This document shows, piece by piece, positions 1 through 7,479 of a DNA stretch of 48,837 nucleotides (position 1 is its first letter; each line of letters opens with the position of its first letter). Below the pieces are notes generated by a model, which was given only the letters and a program-made list of their open reading frames with translations, did not search any database and was not told the DNA's origin. The stretch is from Bacteroidota bacterium. GTDB lineage: Bacteria; Bacteroidota; Bacteroidia; Chitinophagales; Saprospiraceae. Both the position numbers and the translations under genes were made by a program. The stretch lies in NCBI GenBank assembly GCA_020160935.1, contig JAIUPL010000037.1:1-48837 (forward strand), given 5' to 3'.

Positions 1-208
1 TTTTCCCCCCCCCCCCCCCCTTACGAAGGTTTGGCCATAATTTCAATTTCATCGTTAAAAATATTTAGTGAATTAATAAAGATTTACCCTGCTAATATAC
101 CAGACATGCGCCACATATAGCGTTAACTTTTCATCAAATGTACAAAACAGGCATTTTCAGGTGTGAAGCGGGCAGTATGCGTGGTGAATGAATCTCCCGC
201 CCCGATAT
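1..208. other. Window edge with a 16-nt C run, no gene
   Basis: Positions 5-20 are an uninterrupted run of 16 C residues after four T residues. The rest of the stretch is AT-rich and lies beyond the 3' end of the ypdA-like gene on the minus strand. No coding sequence, structured RNA or convincing terminator is visible. A long C run exactly at a sequence end may be an assembly or end-trimming artefact rather than real DNA. Confidence 0.5.
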
Positions 209-1210
209 TCACAGGTTGAAAGATTTACCCCTTTGCCCCTTGCCTTTAATTTTTTTCACCATTTCAATGATTTTCTCCGCATGCACCCTCGAATTCTCAA
301 TAAACCACACATGCGTTTCCATGCCGCCGCACACTACGCCGGCAAGAAACAGCCCGGGAACATTGGATTCCTGTGTATCGGGATGATAAGCAGGGCGGCA
401 AAATTCATCGTCGCTGAGTTCCACGCCCAGTTTTCGTAGAAAATCGAGGTTGGGTTGATAGCCGGTGGCGGCAATCACGTAGTCATTTGCGATGGTAATG
501 AGTCCCTCCGGAGTAAGAATATCCACTTCGTTTTTGCGAATGGCGTGGAGCGAAGAGTTGAAAAAAGCATGTATAGAGCCTTCTTCTATGCGGTTGACAA
601 TATCGGGGCGCGCCCAGTATTTGACACGGGAGCCGATTTCTTCCTGGCGTACCACCATGGTTACTTCAGCGCCTTTGCGCCAGGTTTCGAGGGCGGCGTC
701 TACGGCGGAGTTGTTGGCGCCCACCACCACTACTTTTTGCCGGTAATAGGCGTGCGGCTCCTGGTAATAATGCGTCACTTTGGGCAGGTCTTCACCTTCG
801 ATGTTCAGTTGAACCGGAATATCATAAAAGCCGGTAGCCAGCACGACGTTGCGGGCAAAGTAAGTGTTCTTGTTTGTAATGACCTGAAAACCAGTCTCTT
901 GCCGGATTACATCTGTCACTTCTTCATACAGGTTCAGGCGTAGTTTGCCTGATTCGGCCACCCGACGATAATATTCCAGCGCTTCCGATCTCGTAGGTTT
1001 GGCATTGTTGGACACGAAGGGAATGCCGCCGATTTCCAGTCGCTCGGACGTGGAAAAAAAAGTCATATTGGCAGGGTAGTGATACAGGGAATTGACCAAA
1101 GCGCCTTTTTCAAGAACGATGTATGCCAGATTTGCCTTTTGCGCTTCCAGGGCACAGGCAAGGCCGATAGGGCCACCGCCAATAATCAGAATGTCAAGTT
1201 GTTGTGTCAT
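209..1210 (-). CDS. ypdA: YpdA-family putative bacillithiol disulfide reductase
   Basis: 333-residue flavoprotein of the pyridine nucleotide-disulfide reductase class. An N-terminal FAD-binding Rossmann motif, IIGGGPIGLACALEA, starts near residue 9. A second nucleotide-binding motif, VVVGANNSAVDAALE, lies mid-protein, and an ATGYQP motif follows near residue 245. The family has no CxxC redox pair, and none is visible here. In Firmicutes YpdA (Bdr) reduces bacillithiol disulfide with NADPH, and many Bacteroidota also make bacillithiol. That role is inferred from family resemblance, including the conserved HYPANMTFFST region. It lies 14 bp downstream of a TatD-family gene on the same strand, so the two are probably co-transcribed. 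The length is normal for the family. A generic NAD(P)/FAD oxidoreductase remains possible. Confidence 0.85.
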   Translation of the reverse strand: MTQQLDILIIGGGPIGLACALEAQKANLAYIVLEKGALVNSLYHYPANMTFFSTSERLEIGGIPFVSNNAKPTRSEALEYYRRVAESGKLRLNLYEEVTDVIRQETGFQVITNKNTYFARNVVLATGFYDIPVQLNIEGEDLPKVTHYYQEPHAYYRQKVVVVGANNSAVDAALETWRKGAEVTMVVRQEEIGSRVKYWARPDIVNRIEEGSIHAFFNSSLHAIRKNEVDILTPEGLITIANDYVIAATGYQPNLDFLRKLGVELSDDEFCRPAYHPDTQESNVPGLFLAGVVCGGMETHVWFIENSRVHAEKIIEMVKKIKGKGQRGKSFNL

Positions 1211-1224
1211 GATGAGGGTCCTTG

Positions 1225-1887
1225 TCAGGGTTTGATAGCAAAGCAGCGCGACCAGTTGGCAGCCTGAATAGCCGCCAGTTCGCCCGATGAAATGCCGCGA
1301 ATGTCGGCCGCTTTTTGATATATCTGCCTGATACTGATGTCCTGCTCGTCATCGGTTTCCAGAAAAAAAAGTTCGGCCGGCGTTTGGCGCAAGGCTTCGG
1401 CACTGTGGTTGCCATCGCGCAGAATGGAAGCGCCGAACGACAGGTAGCAGCCTTCGCGCAGGAGCATGGCAGCGATGTCGGTGTTTTTATTAAAACCGTG
1501 AAAAATCCAGGATTGTGTGGGCCTGATTTCTTTTTTGATTTGAACAACTTCATTGTGCGCCCGAACACAATGGATCACCAGCGGTTTGTTCAACTTTTCC
1601 GACAGGCCAATGCAAAATCGAAAGGCTTGCTCCTGCAATTCCCATGGCGTATCACACACTTTATCCAGCCCAGCCTCGCCAACAGCCACTACACCGGGCT
1701 GGGCCAACTGTTTTTCAAGCCAGGCTTGGGCGGCGTCCATATTGTCAGGCTGCAAAAACCACGGATGCAAACCCGCCGACAGATAAGGTGTTTTGCCGGA
1801 AGCCGACTGCCCGAAATACAGGTTTTCTATTTCCGGCAGGTTCGGATTGCCTGTAGGAAAATGGGTATGGATGTTCAGGTAATTCAT
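1225..1887 (-). CDS. TatD-family metal-dependent hydrolase
   Basis: 220-residue protein with the TatD/amidohydrolase-fold metal motif HTH at residues 7-9, a VGEAGLD segment carrying the bridging acidic residue, an IHC segment with a further metal-binding His, and a late FLETDD motif. TatD proteins are metal-dependent phosphoesterases or DNases, and YcfH-like members are often annotated only by family. It is somewhat shorter than the usual 255-265 residues, as is common for Bacteroidota members. The ATG at 1887 is the natural start because the HTH motif follows directly. It is the first gene of a probable two-gene unit with ypdA and diverges from the hydrolase gene at 1967. The substrate cannot be told from sequence. 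Confidence 0.85.
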   Translation of the reverse strand: MNYLNIHTHFPTGNPNLPEIENLYFGQSASGKTPYLSAGLHPWFLQPDNMDAAQAWLEKQLAQPGVVAVGEAGLDKVCDTPWELQEQAFRFCIGLSEKLNKPLVIHCVRAHNEVVQIKKEIRPTQSWIFHGFNKNTDIAAMLLREGCYLSFGASILRDGNHSAEALRQTPAELFFLETDDEQDISIRQIYQKAADIRGISSGELAAIQAANWSRCFAIKP

Positions 1888-1966
1888 CTTGTTAACGAAG
1901 GCTCAAACACTGCTTTTCGGCAATAGTTCGGCGCAACCAGCGTTCTGTTTTCCTGTTGTTGACGTT

Positions 1967-2860
1967 ATGAAATCTTGCATAGTCTTTGTTTTGGCGGGCC
2001 TCCTGCTGTCGGCCTGTAGCCGCCGGGTGCCTCCACATTTCAGCGCCTGGAAACTCACCAGTTCCGACAGCCAAATATGGGAATCATTTGCCGATGCGGC
2101 CCTACAACCCACTATTTTTTACTTCCGCTCGGGTGAATATACCTTACGGGGCTGGACGATCGGCGCAGATTCCCTGCCAGTCACCCTGCTGCTGCATGGC
2201 GCGCCGAGTTCGATGGTAAAATACCGCGCCCTGTTTCGCGATTCCTCGGTGTACAACCACACCCGGCTGGTGGCGGTTGATCGGCCGGGTTACGGGAAAT
2301 CGCATTATGGCAAAGCCGTCGTTTCCATCGTCGATCAGGCAAAAATCATGGAACCATTGCTGAAAAAATTGTCGGAAAACGGCCCTGTCGTGCTCTGCGG
2401 CTCTTCTTATGGCGGTTCGGTCGCCACCAAACTAGCCATGGATCACTCCGATCAGTTACGGGCACTTGTACTTCAATCTGCTTCGGTGCAGCCCTACGCC
2501 GAACGCACGCCTAAAATTGCCCGCTGGATACACTCTCCGCTGGGATTTGTTTTCCCGAAATGGGCGCGTGTGGCAACCCGCGAAAAGTACGCGCATTCCC
2601 AGGCCCTCGAAGCCATTCAGGAGGGCTGGCAGCGTATTCAATGTCCTGTATGGATTTTGCATGGCGCCATGGACGACCTGATTTACCCATCCAATGCTGA
2701 ATATGCCTACCAGCAATTGTCGCCGCACACCACCGTTACCTACATGCCGCTCGATTCGACCCGGCATAATATGTACTGGGCGCGCCGCGATGTGGTGAAA
2801 AGTTTTTTGCTCGAAGCCCTGCACTGCTCTGATGTCAATACTCTTTCCGTCACCCGATAA
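1967..2860 (+). CDS. Lipoprotein alpha/beta-fold hydrolase
   Basis: 297 residues from the ATG at 1967. That start is preferred over upstream in-frame starts because it opens a signal peptide, MKSCIVFVLAGLLLSAC, with a lipobox-like LSAC. The protein is probably a lipid-anchored periplasmic or outer-membrane enzyme. The alpha/beta-hydrolase fold shows an HGAPSS oxyanion region, a VDRPGYGKS strand, the nucleophile elbow GSSYGG, an acidic residue in HGAMDDLIYP, and a C-terminal His in STRHNMYW. Together these make a complete Ser-Asp-His triad. The family includes esterases, haloalkane dehalogenase-like and C-C hydrolases; the substrate is unknown. A predicted promoter for the next operon begins 70 bp after its stop. 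Confidence 0.8.
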   Translation: MKSCIVFVLAGLLLSACSRRVPPHFSAWKLTSSDSQIWESFADAALQPTIFYFRSGEYTLRGWTIGADSLPVTLLLHGAPSSMVKYRALFRDSSVYNHTRLVAVDRPGYGKSHYGKAVVSIVDQAKIMEPLLKKLSENGPVVLCGSSYGGSVATKLAMDHSDQLRALVLQSASVQPYAERTPKIARWIHSPLGFVFPKWARVATREKYAHSQALEAIQEGWQRIQCPVWILHGAMDDLIYPSNAEYAYQQLSPHTTVTYMPLDSTRHNMYWARRDVVKSFLLEALHCSDVNTLSVTR

Positions 2861-2929
2861 AATAAGCACTGTTCAGGGTCTTGTAAAATTAATATCGGCC
2901 AGTTTAAAAAAAGAAAAGCAATAAAATGC

Positions 2930-2959
2930 TTGGTGTAAATTATACGCGAAGTACATTTG
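2930..2959 (+). promoter_or_regulatory. Bacteroidota-type promoter for the dehydrogenase operon
   Basis: TTG at 2930-2932 is followed after 19 nt by TACATTTG at 2952-2959. This matches the Bacteroidota primary-sigma pattern TTG...TAnnTTTG. Transcription would begin near 2966, just before the inverted repeat array, so about 250 nt of repeat-derived leader would precede the coding sequence at 3216. It is assigned from sequence only. Confidence 0.5.
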
Positions 2960-2971
2960 CCCTAGACTAAC

Positions 2972-3211
2972 GAGAGGGTGAGAGATGTGAGAGGGTGAGA
3001 GGGTGAGAGGGTGAGAGAGTGAGAGGGTGAGAGACCGTATAGTCGACCGCTCTGCTCATTGAAACGGTTCTTAACAGATTAAGAGCAAAGCAGTACACTC
3101 TACGTTCTCTCACTCTCTCACACCTCTCACACCTCTCACTCTCTCACACCTCTCACTCTCTCACACCTCTCACCCTCTCACACCTCTCACCCTCTCACCC
3201 TCTCACTCTCT
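2972..3211. repeat. Two-armed inverted tandem-repeat element, copy 1
   Basis: The left arm (2972-3033) is built of GAGAGGGT/GAGAGAGT-type octamers. The right arm (about 3106-3211) is built of the reverse-complement CTCTCACC/CTCTCACT units. The 72-nt core between them (3034-3105) is itself an imperfect inverted repeat with a GTATAGT...ACTCTAC pair and matching GCTCTGCTC/GAGCAAAGC segments. The core is about 90% identical (7 differences by eye) to that of the element at 3778-4006. The right arm ends 4 nt before the start codon at 3216, so no ordinary ribosome-binding site is present. The whole element fills the intergenic region after a predicted promoter. Confidence 0.9.
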
Positions 3212-3215
3212 AAAT

Positions 3216-3779
3216 ATGCTACGTCGCGACGCACTCAAAAAAATATCCCTGCTCTTGGGAGGGCTTTCCATAGCGCCGGAACTGTTGGCGAAGGCGCTGG
3301 CCAATGCTCCGGCCACGCTGGCACAATTTCCTGCCGATCGGCTGGCATTGCTGGCAGAAATGGCAGATACCATTTTGCCAGATACCGATACGCCTGGCGC
3401 CAAAGCGGCCAAAGTGCACGAATTTATTGCCGTGGTGGTACAGGACTGTATGCCGCAGGAAGATGCAGCCCAGTTCTGGACTGAACTCGATGCTACCAAT
3501 GACTTGTGCAAGGCCACACACGGCACCGGCTTTGTGGAATGTACGCCTGCACAGCGGGTTGCATTTTTCACTCAACTGCAATTCGATGCCAAAAAGGCGC
3601 AAGCGGCAGACCCTTCCAGCCGCCCGTTTTTTTATCACTTGAAAAACCTGACCATCGGCGGTTATTTCAGTTCGGAAATCGGGGCTACACAGGCCCTCGC
3701 CTACGACCCTATTCCCGGCGGCTGGATACCGGATATGATTATTGATGAAAAGACGAAGGCGTGGACGCCTATGTTTTAG
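3216..3779 (+). CDS. Gluconate 2-dehydrogenase subunit 3 family protein
   Basis: 187-residue protein with a twin-arginine-like N-terminus (RRDALKK followed by a hydrophobic stretch), suggesting Tat export. The rest resembles the small subunit of membrane-bound gluconate 2-dehydrogenases: ADTILPDTDTPGAK near residue 50, AVVVQDCM, and a late LTIGGYFSSEIG and YDPIPGGW. In that family the small subunit helps export and stabilise the flavoprotein subunit. The next gene encodes a GMC flavoprotein and the one after that a cytochrome c, which supports one electron-transfer complex. The substrate is not determined; gluconate, glucose or another sugar or alcohol are possible. The stop codon TAG at 3777-3779 runs straight into a GAGAGGGT repeat array. 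Confidence 0.85.
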   Translation: MLRRDALKKISLLLGGLSIAPELLAKALANAPATLAQFPADRLALLAEMADTILPDTDTPGAKAAKVHEFIAVVVQDCMPQEDAAQFWTELDATNDLCKATHGTGFVECTPAQRVAFFTQLQFDAKKAQAADPSSRPFFYHLKNLTIGGYFSSEIGATQALAYDPIPGGWIPDMIIDEKTKAWTPMF

Positions 3780-4006
3780 AGGGTGAGAGAGTGAGAGGGT
3801 GAGAGGGTGAGAGGGTGAGAGGGTGAGAGAGTGAGAGAAGTGAGAGACCATATAGTCGACCGCTTTACTCATTGAAACGGTTCTTAAGAGACTAAGAGCA
3901 AAACGGTACACTCTACGTTCTCTCACTCTCTCACTCTCTCACTTCTCTCACCCTCTCACTTCTCTCACCCTCTCACTTCTCTCACCCTCTCACCCTCTCA
4001 CTCTCT
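3778..4006. repeat. Two-armed inverted tandem-repeat element, copy 2
   Basis: Same architecture as the element at 2972-3211. A left GAGAGGGT/GAGAGAGT array (3778-3847) is followed by a 72-nt core (3848-3919) about 90% identical to the first core, then a right CTCTCACC/CTCTCACTT array to 4006. The left arm begins within the stop codon of the subunit-3 gene. The right arm ends 4 nt before the GMC start codon, with ATTT in between. The copy therefore occupies the entire gap between two genes that should be co-transcribed. Confidence 0.9.
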
Positions 4007-4010
4007 ATTT

Positions 4011-5687
4011 ATGAAGCGCAAATACGATGCAATAGTGGTCGGTTCCGGAATCAGCGGAGGCTGGGCGGCCAAGGAACTCTGCGAGAAAGGGCTCAAAACC
4101 CTTGTACTCGAACGCGGGCGCCCGCTGGAGCACATCACCGATTACACAACAGCCATGACCAATGTGTGGGAGTTTCCGCACCACAACTGGCCAACGCAGG
4201 AGGATGTGAAGAAAGATTACCCGATACAGTCGGTATGTTATGCTTTCAATGAAGGTACCCGGCATATGTGGGCTAAAGACAGCGAGCACCCGTACACGCA
4301 AGTCAAGCCATTTGAGTGGATCAAAGGGTATCATGTGGGGGGGAAATCGCTGATGTGGGCCCGCCAGACCTATCGCTGGGCCGAATTTGATTTTGAAAGC
4401 AACCTGAAAGACGGGCACGGGGTCGACTGGCCGATTCGATACCAGGACATTGCGCCGTGGTACAGTTATGTAGAAAAATTTGCCGGCATCAACGGCAACA
4501 AAGACGGGCTGCCGCAGATACCCGATGGCGAGTTTTTGCCACCCATGGAACTGACGATTCTGGAAAAACACCTGCGCGATTCGATACACCGCAATTTTCC
4601 GGGCCGAACCCTGGTCAATGGCCGCAGCGCCAATATCACACAAAGCATTAATGGTCGCACGCCCTGCCAGTACCGCAGTCTGTGCCACCGCGGGTGCCCG
4701 TTTGGCGCGTATTTCAGCAGCAACGGCGTGACCCTGCCCGCTGCCGCCAAAACCGGAAAAATGACCCTGCGGCCGTACAGCATCGTCGAGTCGGTGCTGT
4801 ACGACGAAAAGAAAGGCCGTGCCCGCGGTGTTCGGGTGATCGATGCGCAAACGAAAGAAGTGATCGAATTTGAGGCAAAAATCATTTTCCTGAATGCCGG
4901 CACCCTGCCTACCACGCAAATCCTGCTCAACAGCACAGGAAATCGCTTCCCACACGGCCTGGGCAACGACTCGGGTGTATTGGGCCATTACCTGATGGAC
5001 CACAACTACCGGGCGCGCATGGGCGGCGAATACGAAGGTTTTCAGGATCATTACCACAAAGGGCGGCGTCCGGTAGGATTTTATGTTCCGCGCTTCCGCA
5101 ATTTCGGCAACGACAAACAAACGGCATTTGTACGTGGATACGCTTTTGGCGGCGGCGGCGAACGTGGGCCCGCATTTTATGATGGCGGCGAAGGCTTTGG
5201 CGCCGATTTCAAAACCGCCCTGACCAAACCCGGCAAATGGAGCCTCAGCCTCTTTGGCATGGGCGAATGCCTGCCACATTTCGATAACAAAGTGACGCTG
5301 AACAAGGAAAAACGCGACGCCTGGGGACTACCTACCTTGAATATTGACTGCCAGTGGCGTGAAAATGAAGATGCCATGGTGAAAGATATGCTGCAAACGG
5401 GTCAGGAAATGCTCGAAGCCGCTGGCTTCACCAATATCTGGTCCAATGACTCGCACGAACCGCCCGGCCGCGGCATTCACGAAATGGGCACCGCCCGTAT
5501 GGGCCGCGATCCGAAAACTTCCATGCTGAATGGGCAAAACCAGTTGCATGCAGTACCCAATGTGTTCGTGACGGATGGCTCCTGCATGACTTCCGGTGCT
5601 GCGCAAAACCCGTCCATCACCTACATGGCGCTCACAGCCCGGGCTGTCGATTTTGCTGTTAAAGAATTGAAAAAGAGAAATTTATAG
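4011..5687 (+). CDS. GMC-family FAD-dependent oxidoreductase, dehydrogenase large subunit
   Basis: 558-residue glucose-methanol-choline family flavoprotein. The FAD dinucleotide-binding motif VVGSGISGGWAA is at residues 9-20, and a C-terminal GMC domain carries HEMGTARMG with catalytic His490 and the paired Asn533 in GAAQNPSIT. The C-rich segment CQYRSLCHRGCPFGAYFSS in the middle is typical of gluconate and sorbitol dehydrogenase-like members. It probably oxidises a sugar, sugar acid or alcohol and passes electrons to the cytochrome c encoded 60 bp downstream. The Tat-type subunit encoded upstream could carry it across the membrane, as it has no signal peptide of its own. The start at 4011 places the FAD motif at the usual distance. 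The substrate is unknown. Confidence 0.9.
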   Translation: MKRKYDAIVVGSGISGGWAAKELCEKGLKTLVLERGRPLEHITDYTTAMTNVWEFPHHNWPTQEDVKKDYPIQSVCYAFNEGTRHMWAKDSEHPYTQVKPFEWIKGYHVGGKSLMWARQTYRWAEFDFESNLKDGHGVDWPIRYQDIAPWYSYVEKFAGINGNKDGLPQIPDGEFLPPMELTILEKHLRDSIHRNFPGRTLVNGRSANITQSINGRTPCQYRSLCHRGCPFGAYFSSNGVTLPAAAKTGKMTLRPYSIVESVLYDEKKGRARGVRVIDAQTKEVIEFEAKIIFLNAGTLPTTQILLNSTGNRFPHGLGNDSGVLGHYLMDHNYRARMGGEYEGFQDHYHKGRRPVGFYVPRFRNFGNDKQTAFVRGYAFGGGGERGPAFYDGGEGFGADFKTALTKPGKWSLSLFGMGECLPHFDNKVTLNKEKRDAWGLPTLNIDCQWRENEDAMVKDMLQTGQEMLEAAGFTNIWSNDSHEPPGRGIHEMGTARMGRDPKTSMLNGQNQLHAVPNVFVTDGSCMTSGAAQNPSITYMALTARAVDFAVKELKKRNL

Positions 5688-5747
5688 GGCCAATTCAGGT
5701 CGGACTTCCACAATTTTGCAATAAAATCTTTCATCACCGATTCAAAC

Positions 5748-6074
5748 ATGAAAAAAACTTTAGCATTTCTGCCCCTCTTGTTGCTGTTGGCAGCCTTCAC
5801 ACCGGCTTCCAAACCGGCAGACCCCGAAATTCCTGCTGATGTAAAACCGCTGCTCGAAAAATACGGCTGTGTAGCCTGTCATGCCCTTAACCGCAAATTA
5901 GTTGGTCCGATGTGGACGGATGTGGGCGCCAAAAAATACTCCGCTAAACGTATCATGCAACTTGTTGCCAAACCCGAACCTGCCAACTGGCCGGGTTACC
6001 CGCCTATGGCCGCCCAGAAAGTGCCAAAAGCCGACCTGACGAAAATCGCGAACTGGTTGTCGTCGATGAAGTAA
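5748..6074 (+). CDS. Small monohaem cytochrome c (class I)
   Basis: 108-residue exported protein. The signal peptide is MKKTLAFLPLLLLLAAFTPA, followed by a short mature class I cytochrome c. Haem attachment is by C41-V-A-C44-H45. The likely distal ligand is Met87 in GYPPMAAQ, and the C-terminal helix KADLTKIANWLSSM is typical of c551/c552-type domains. It lies 60 bp after the GMC flavoprotein gene and is probably its electron acceptor, feeding a terminal oxidase or another carrier. Classical gluconate dehydrogenases use a three-haem cytochrome subunit, so a one-haem partner is a simplified form. The stop codon TAA (6072-6074) is directly followed by a long inverted repeat. Confidence 0.88.
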   Translation: MKKTLAFLPLLLLLAAFTPASKPADPEIPADVKPLLEKYGCVACHALNRKLVGPMWTDVGAKKYSAKRIMQLVAKPEPANWPGYPPMAAQKVPKADLTKIANWLSSMK

Positions 6075-6277
6075 TTTTCTTGTGGAGTATTTTCCGTAGA
6101 GTGGTTTCCCGCAGAATTCGCAGATTTTCCCGCAGAACTCGCAGAACGTAGCGTTCACCTATTTCTTCCATGCGATCAAAATGTGTACTCTACGCATACT
6201 CTACGTTCTGCGAGTTCTGCGGGAAAATCTGCGAATTCTGCGGGAAACCACTCTACGGTAAACTACTCTACAGAAAA
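6075..6277. repeat. Long inverted repeat with perfect 56-bp arms
   Basis: Positions 6096-6151 and 6201-6256 are exact reverse complements over 56 nt, and the similarity continues imperfectly outward to 6075 and 6277. The arms contain short internal repeats of the CTGCGGGAAA/TCTGCGAATT kind, bounded by GTAGAGT/ACTCTAC. The 49-nt centre holds the extra copies ACTCTACG at 6186-6193 and 6198-6205. The element starts at the base after the cytochrome c stop codon and leaves 43 nt before the kinase-like start at 6321. It would fold into a very stable hairpin in RNA or cruciform DNA. Confidence 0.92.
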
Positions 6278-6320
6278 ACACCCTACCAGAAACACACCTC
6301 CACGAAATCAAAAGCACTTT

Positions 6321-7118
6321 ATGGCCTACTATCCACCAGAAATTCGAACCGTTCAGGTCACGCGCTACATCGCTCCGCTGCGCGAAGGCGGTTCCTTGCC
6401 GGCGCTCACGGAAGCCGACGACGATTTCAAGTATGTGCTGAAATTTCGTGGCTCGGGCCAGGGCCCTAAAGCCCTGATCGCCGAACTGATTGGTGGTGAA
6501 ATAGCCCGTATCCTGGGCCTGAAAGTACCAGAACTGGTATTTGCCCAACTCGATGAAGCCTACGGACAAACTGAACCCGACGAAGAAATCCAGGATTTGC
6601 TCAAAGCCAGTCGCGGACTCAACCTTGCCCTGCATTTCCTCTCCGGCGCCATCACCTTCGACCCGGCAGCCACCGAGGTAAAACCGGAAGAGGCCTCGCG
6701 CATCGTCTGGCTAGATGCTTTTATCACCAATGTTGATCGGACATTTAAAAACGTAAATCTGCTGGCCTGGCACCGCGATTTGTGGCTCATTGACCATGGC
6801 GCAGCACTGTATTTTCACCACTCCTGGGACAACTGGGAGGCGCAGGCGAAAAGCCCTTTCAGCCTCATTAAAGACCATGTTCTGCTATCAAAAGCAACTA
6901 TGTTGGCCGACACCGATGCAGAATGCCGTACTTTGCTGACGGAAGACAAGATTCGGACGGTGGTAGCGCTCATTCCCGACGCGTGGCTGCAGTGGGACAA
7001 TACCGATCAGACACCCGATGCCTTGCGCGAGGTGTACTGCCAGTTCCTGCTGACGCGCCTGCAACACTCCGATATTTTTACAAAAAAAGCCCAGGATGAA
7101 CGCGAAGCACTTGTATGA
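6321..7118 (+). CDS. HipA-like kinase domain protein (HipA_2 type)
   Basis: 265 residues from the ATG at 6321. Upstream in-frame codons would be translated from the inverted repeat and are rejected. Recognisable are a KYVLKFRGSGQGPKALIAEL segment resembling the ATP-binding lysine region, WLDAFITNVDRTFKNVNLL with a catalytic-loop-like D and N, and LWLIDHGAALYFHH with a metal-binding Asp. These match the minimal HipA-like kinase family that lacks the toxin's N-terminal subdomain. No HipB-like antitoxin is adjacent. Instead the gene overlaps a DUF3037 gene by 23 bp, a recurrent pairing. The role is unknown: a protein or small-molecule kinase is possible, and toxin function should not be assumed. 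Confidence 0.75.
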   Translation: MAYYPPEIRTVQVTRYIAPLREGGSLPALTEADDDFKYVLKFRGSGQGPKALIAELIGGEIARILGLKVPELVFAQLDEAYGQTEPDEEIQDLLKASRGLNLALHFLSGAITFDPAATEVKPEEASRIVWLDAFITNVDRTFKNVNLLAWHRDLWLIDHGAALYFHHSWDNWEAQAKSPFSLIKDHVLLSKATMLADTDAECRTLLTEDKIRTVVALIPDAWLQWDNTDQTPDALREVYCQFLLTRLQHSDIFTKKAQDEREALV

Positions 7119-7479
7119 ATACGCTGTGATCCGGCTGGTTCCAGTGGTAGAACGCGAAGAATTTCTCAACGTGGGCATCATCCTTTTTTGTAAAAAAGCC
7201 GATTATATCAAGGTTTTATATGCCATCGACGAAGAGCGCCTGGAGATTTTTTGCAGCGAACTGGACCTCGAACAAGCCTACAAGAACCTCGAAGCCTTTG
7301 AAAAAATCGCGCTTGGCGCCGAAAACTGCGGCCCCGTCGCACGACTCGATGTACCTTCCCGTTTCCGCTGGCTCACCGCTGTACGGAGTTCGGCTATCCA
7401 AACATCCCGCCCGCATCCCGGCCTGACGGAAGACCTGGAAGGAACGGTAGCAAGGTTGTTTGAGGAGTTGGTGTTATGA
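7096..7479 (+). CDS. DUF3037 domain protein
   Basis: 127-residue protein beginning YEYAVIRLVPVVEREEFLNV, with VGIILFC following: the characteristic start of DUF3037 proteins, which have no known biochemical function. No signal peptide or membrane segment is visible, so it is probably cytoplasmic. It overlaps the HipA-like kinase gene by 23 bp, implying translational coupling and a shared task. The natural hypothesis is that it is a partner, substrate or regulator of the kinase; this is inferred from linkage only. The stop codon TGA (7477-7479) is made by the first unit of the following GAGAGAGT repeat array. Confidence 0.78.
   Translation: MNAKHLYEYAVIRLVPVVEREEFLNVGIILFCKKADYIKVLYAIDEERLEIFCSELDLEQAYKNLEAFEKIALGAENCGPVARLDVPSRFRWLTAVRSSAIQTSRPHPGLTEDLEGTVARLFEELVL

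Noticed and set aside
4005-5279. A 424-codon minus-strand ORF opposite the GMC flavoprotein
   Set aside because: The plus-strand frame has full GMC motifs. The antisense frame has no recognisable domain.
6321-7479. Classical HipAB toxin-antitoxin operon
   Set aside because: There is no HipB-like helix-turn-helix gene, and the kinase lacks the N-terminal subdomain of toxin HipA. The partner is DUF3037.
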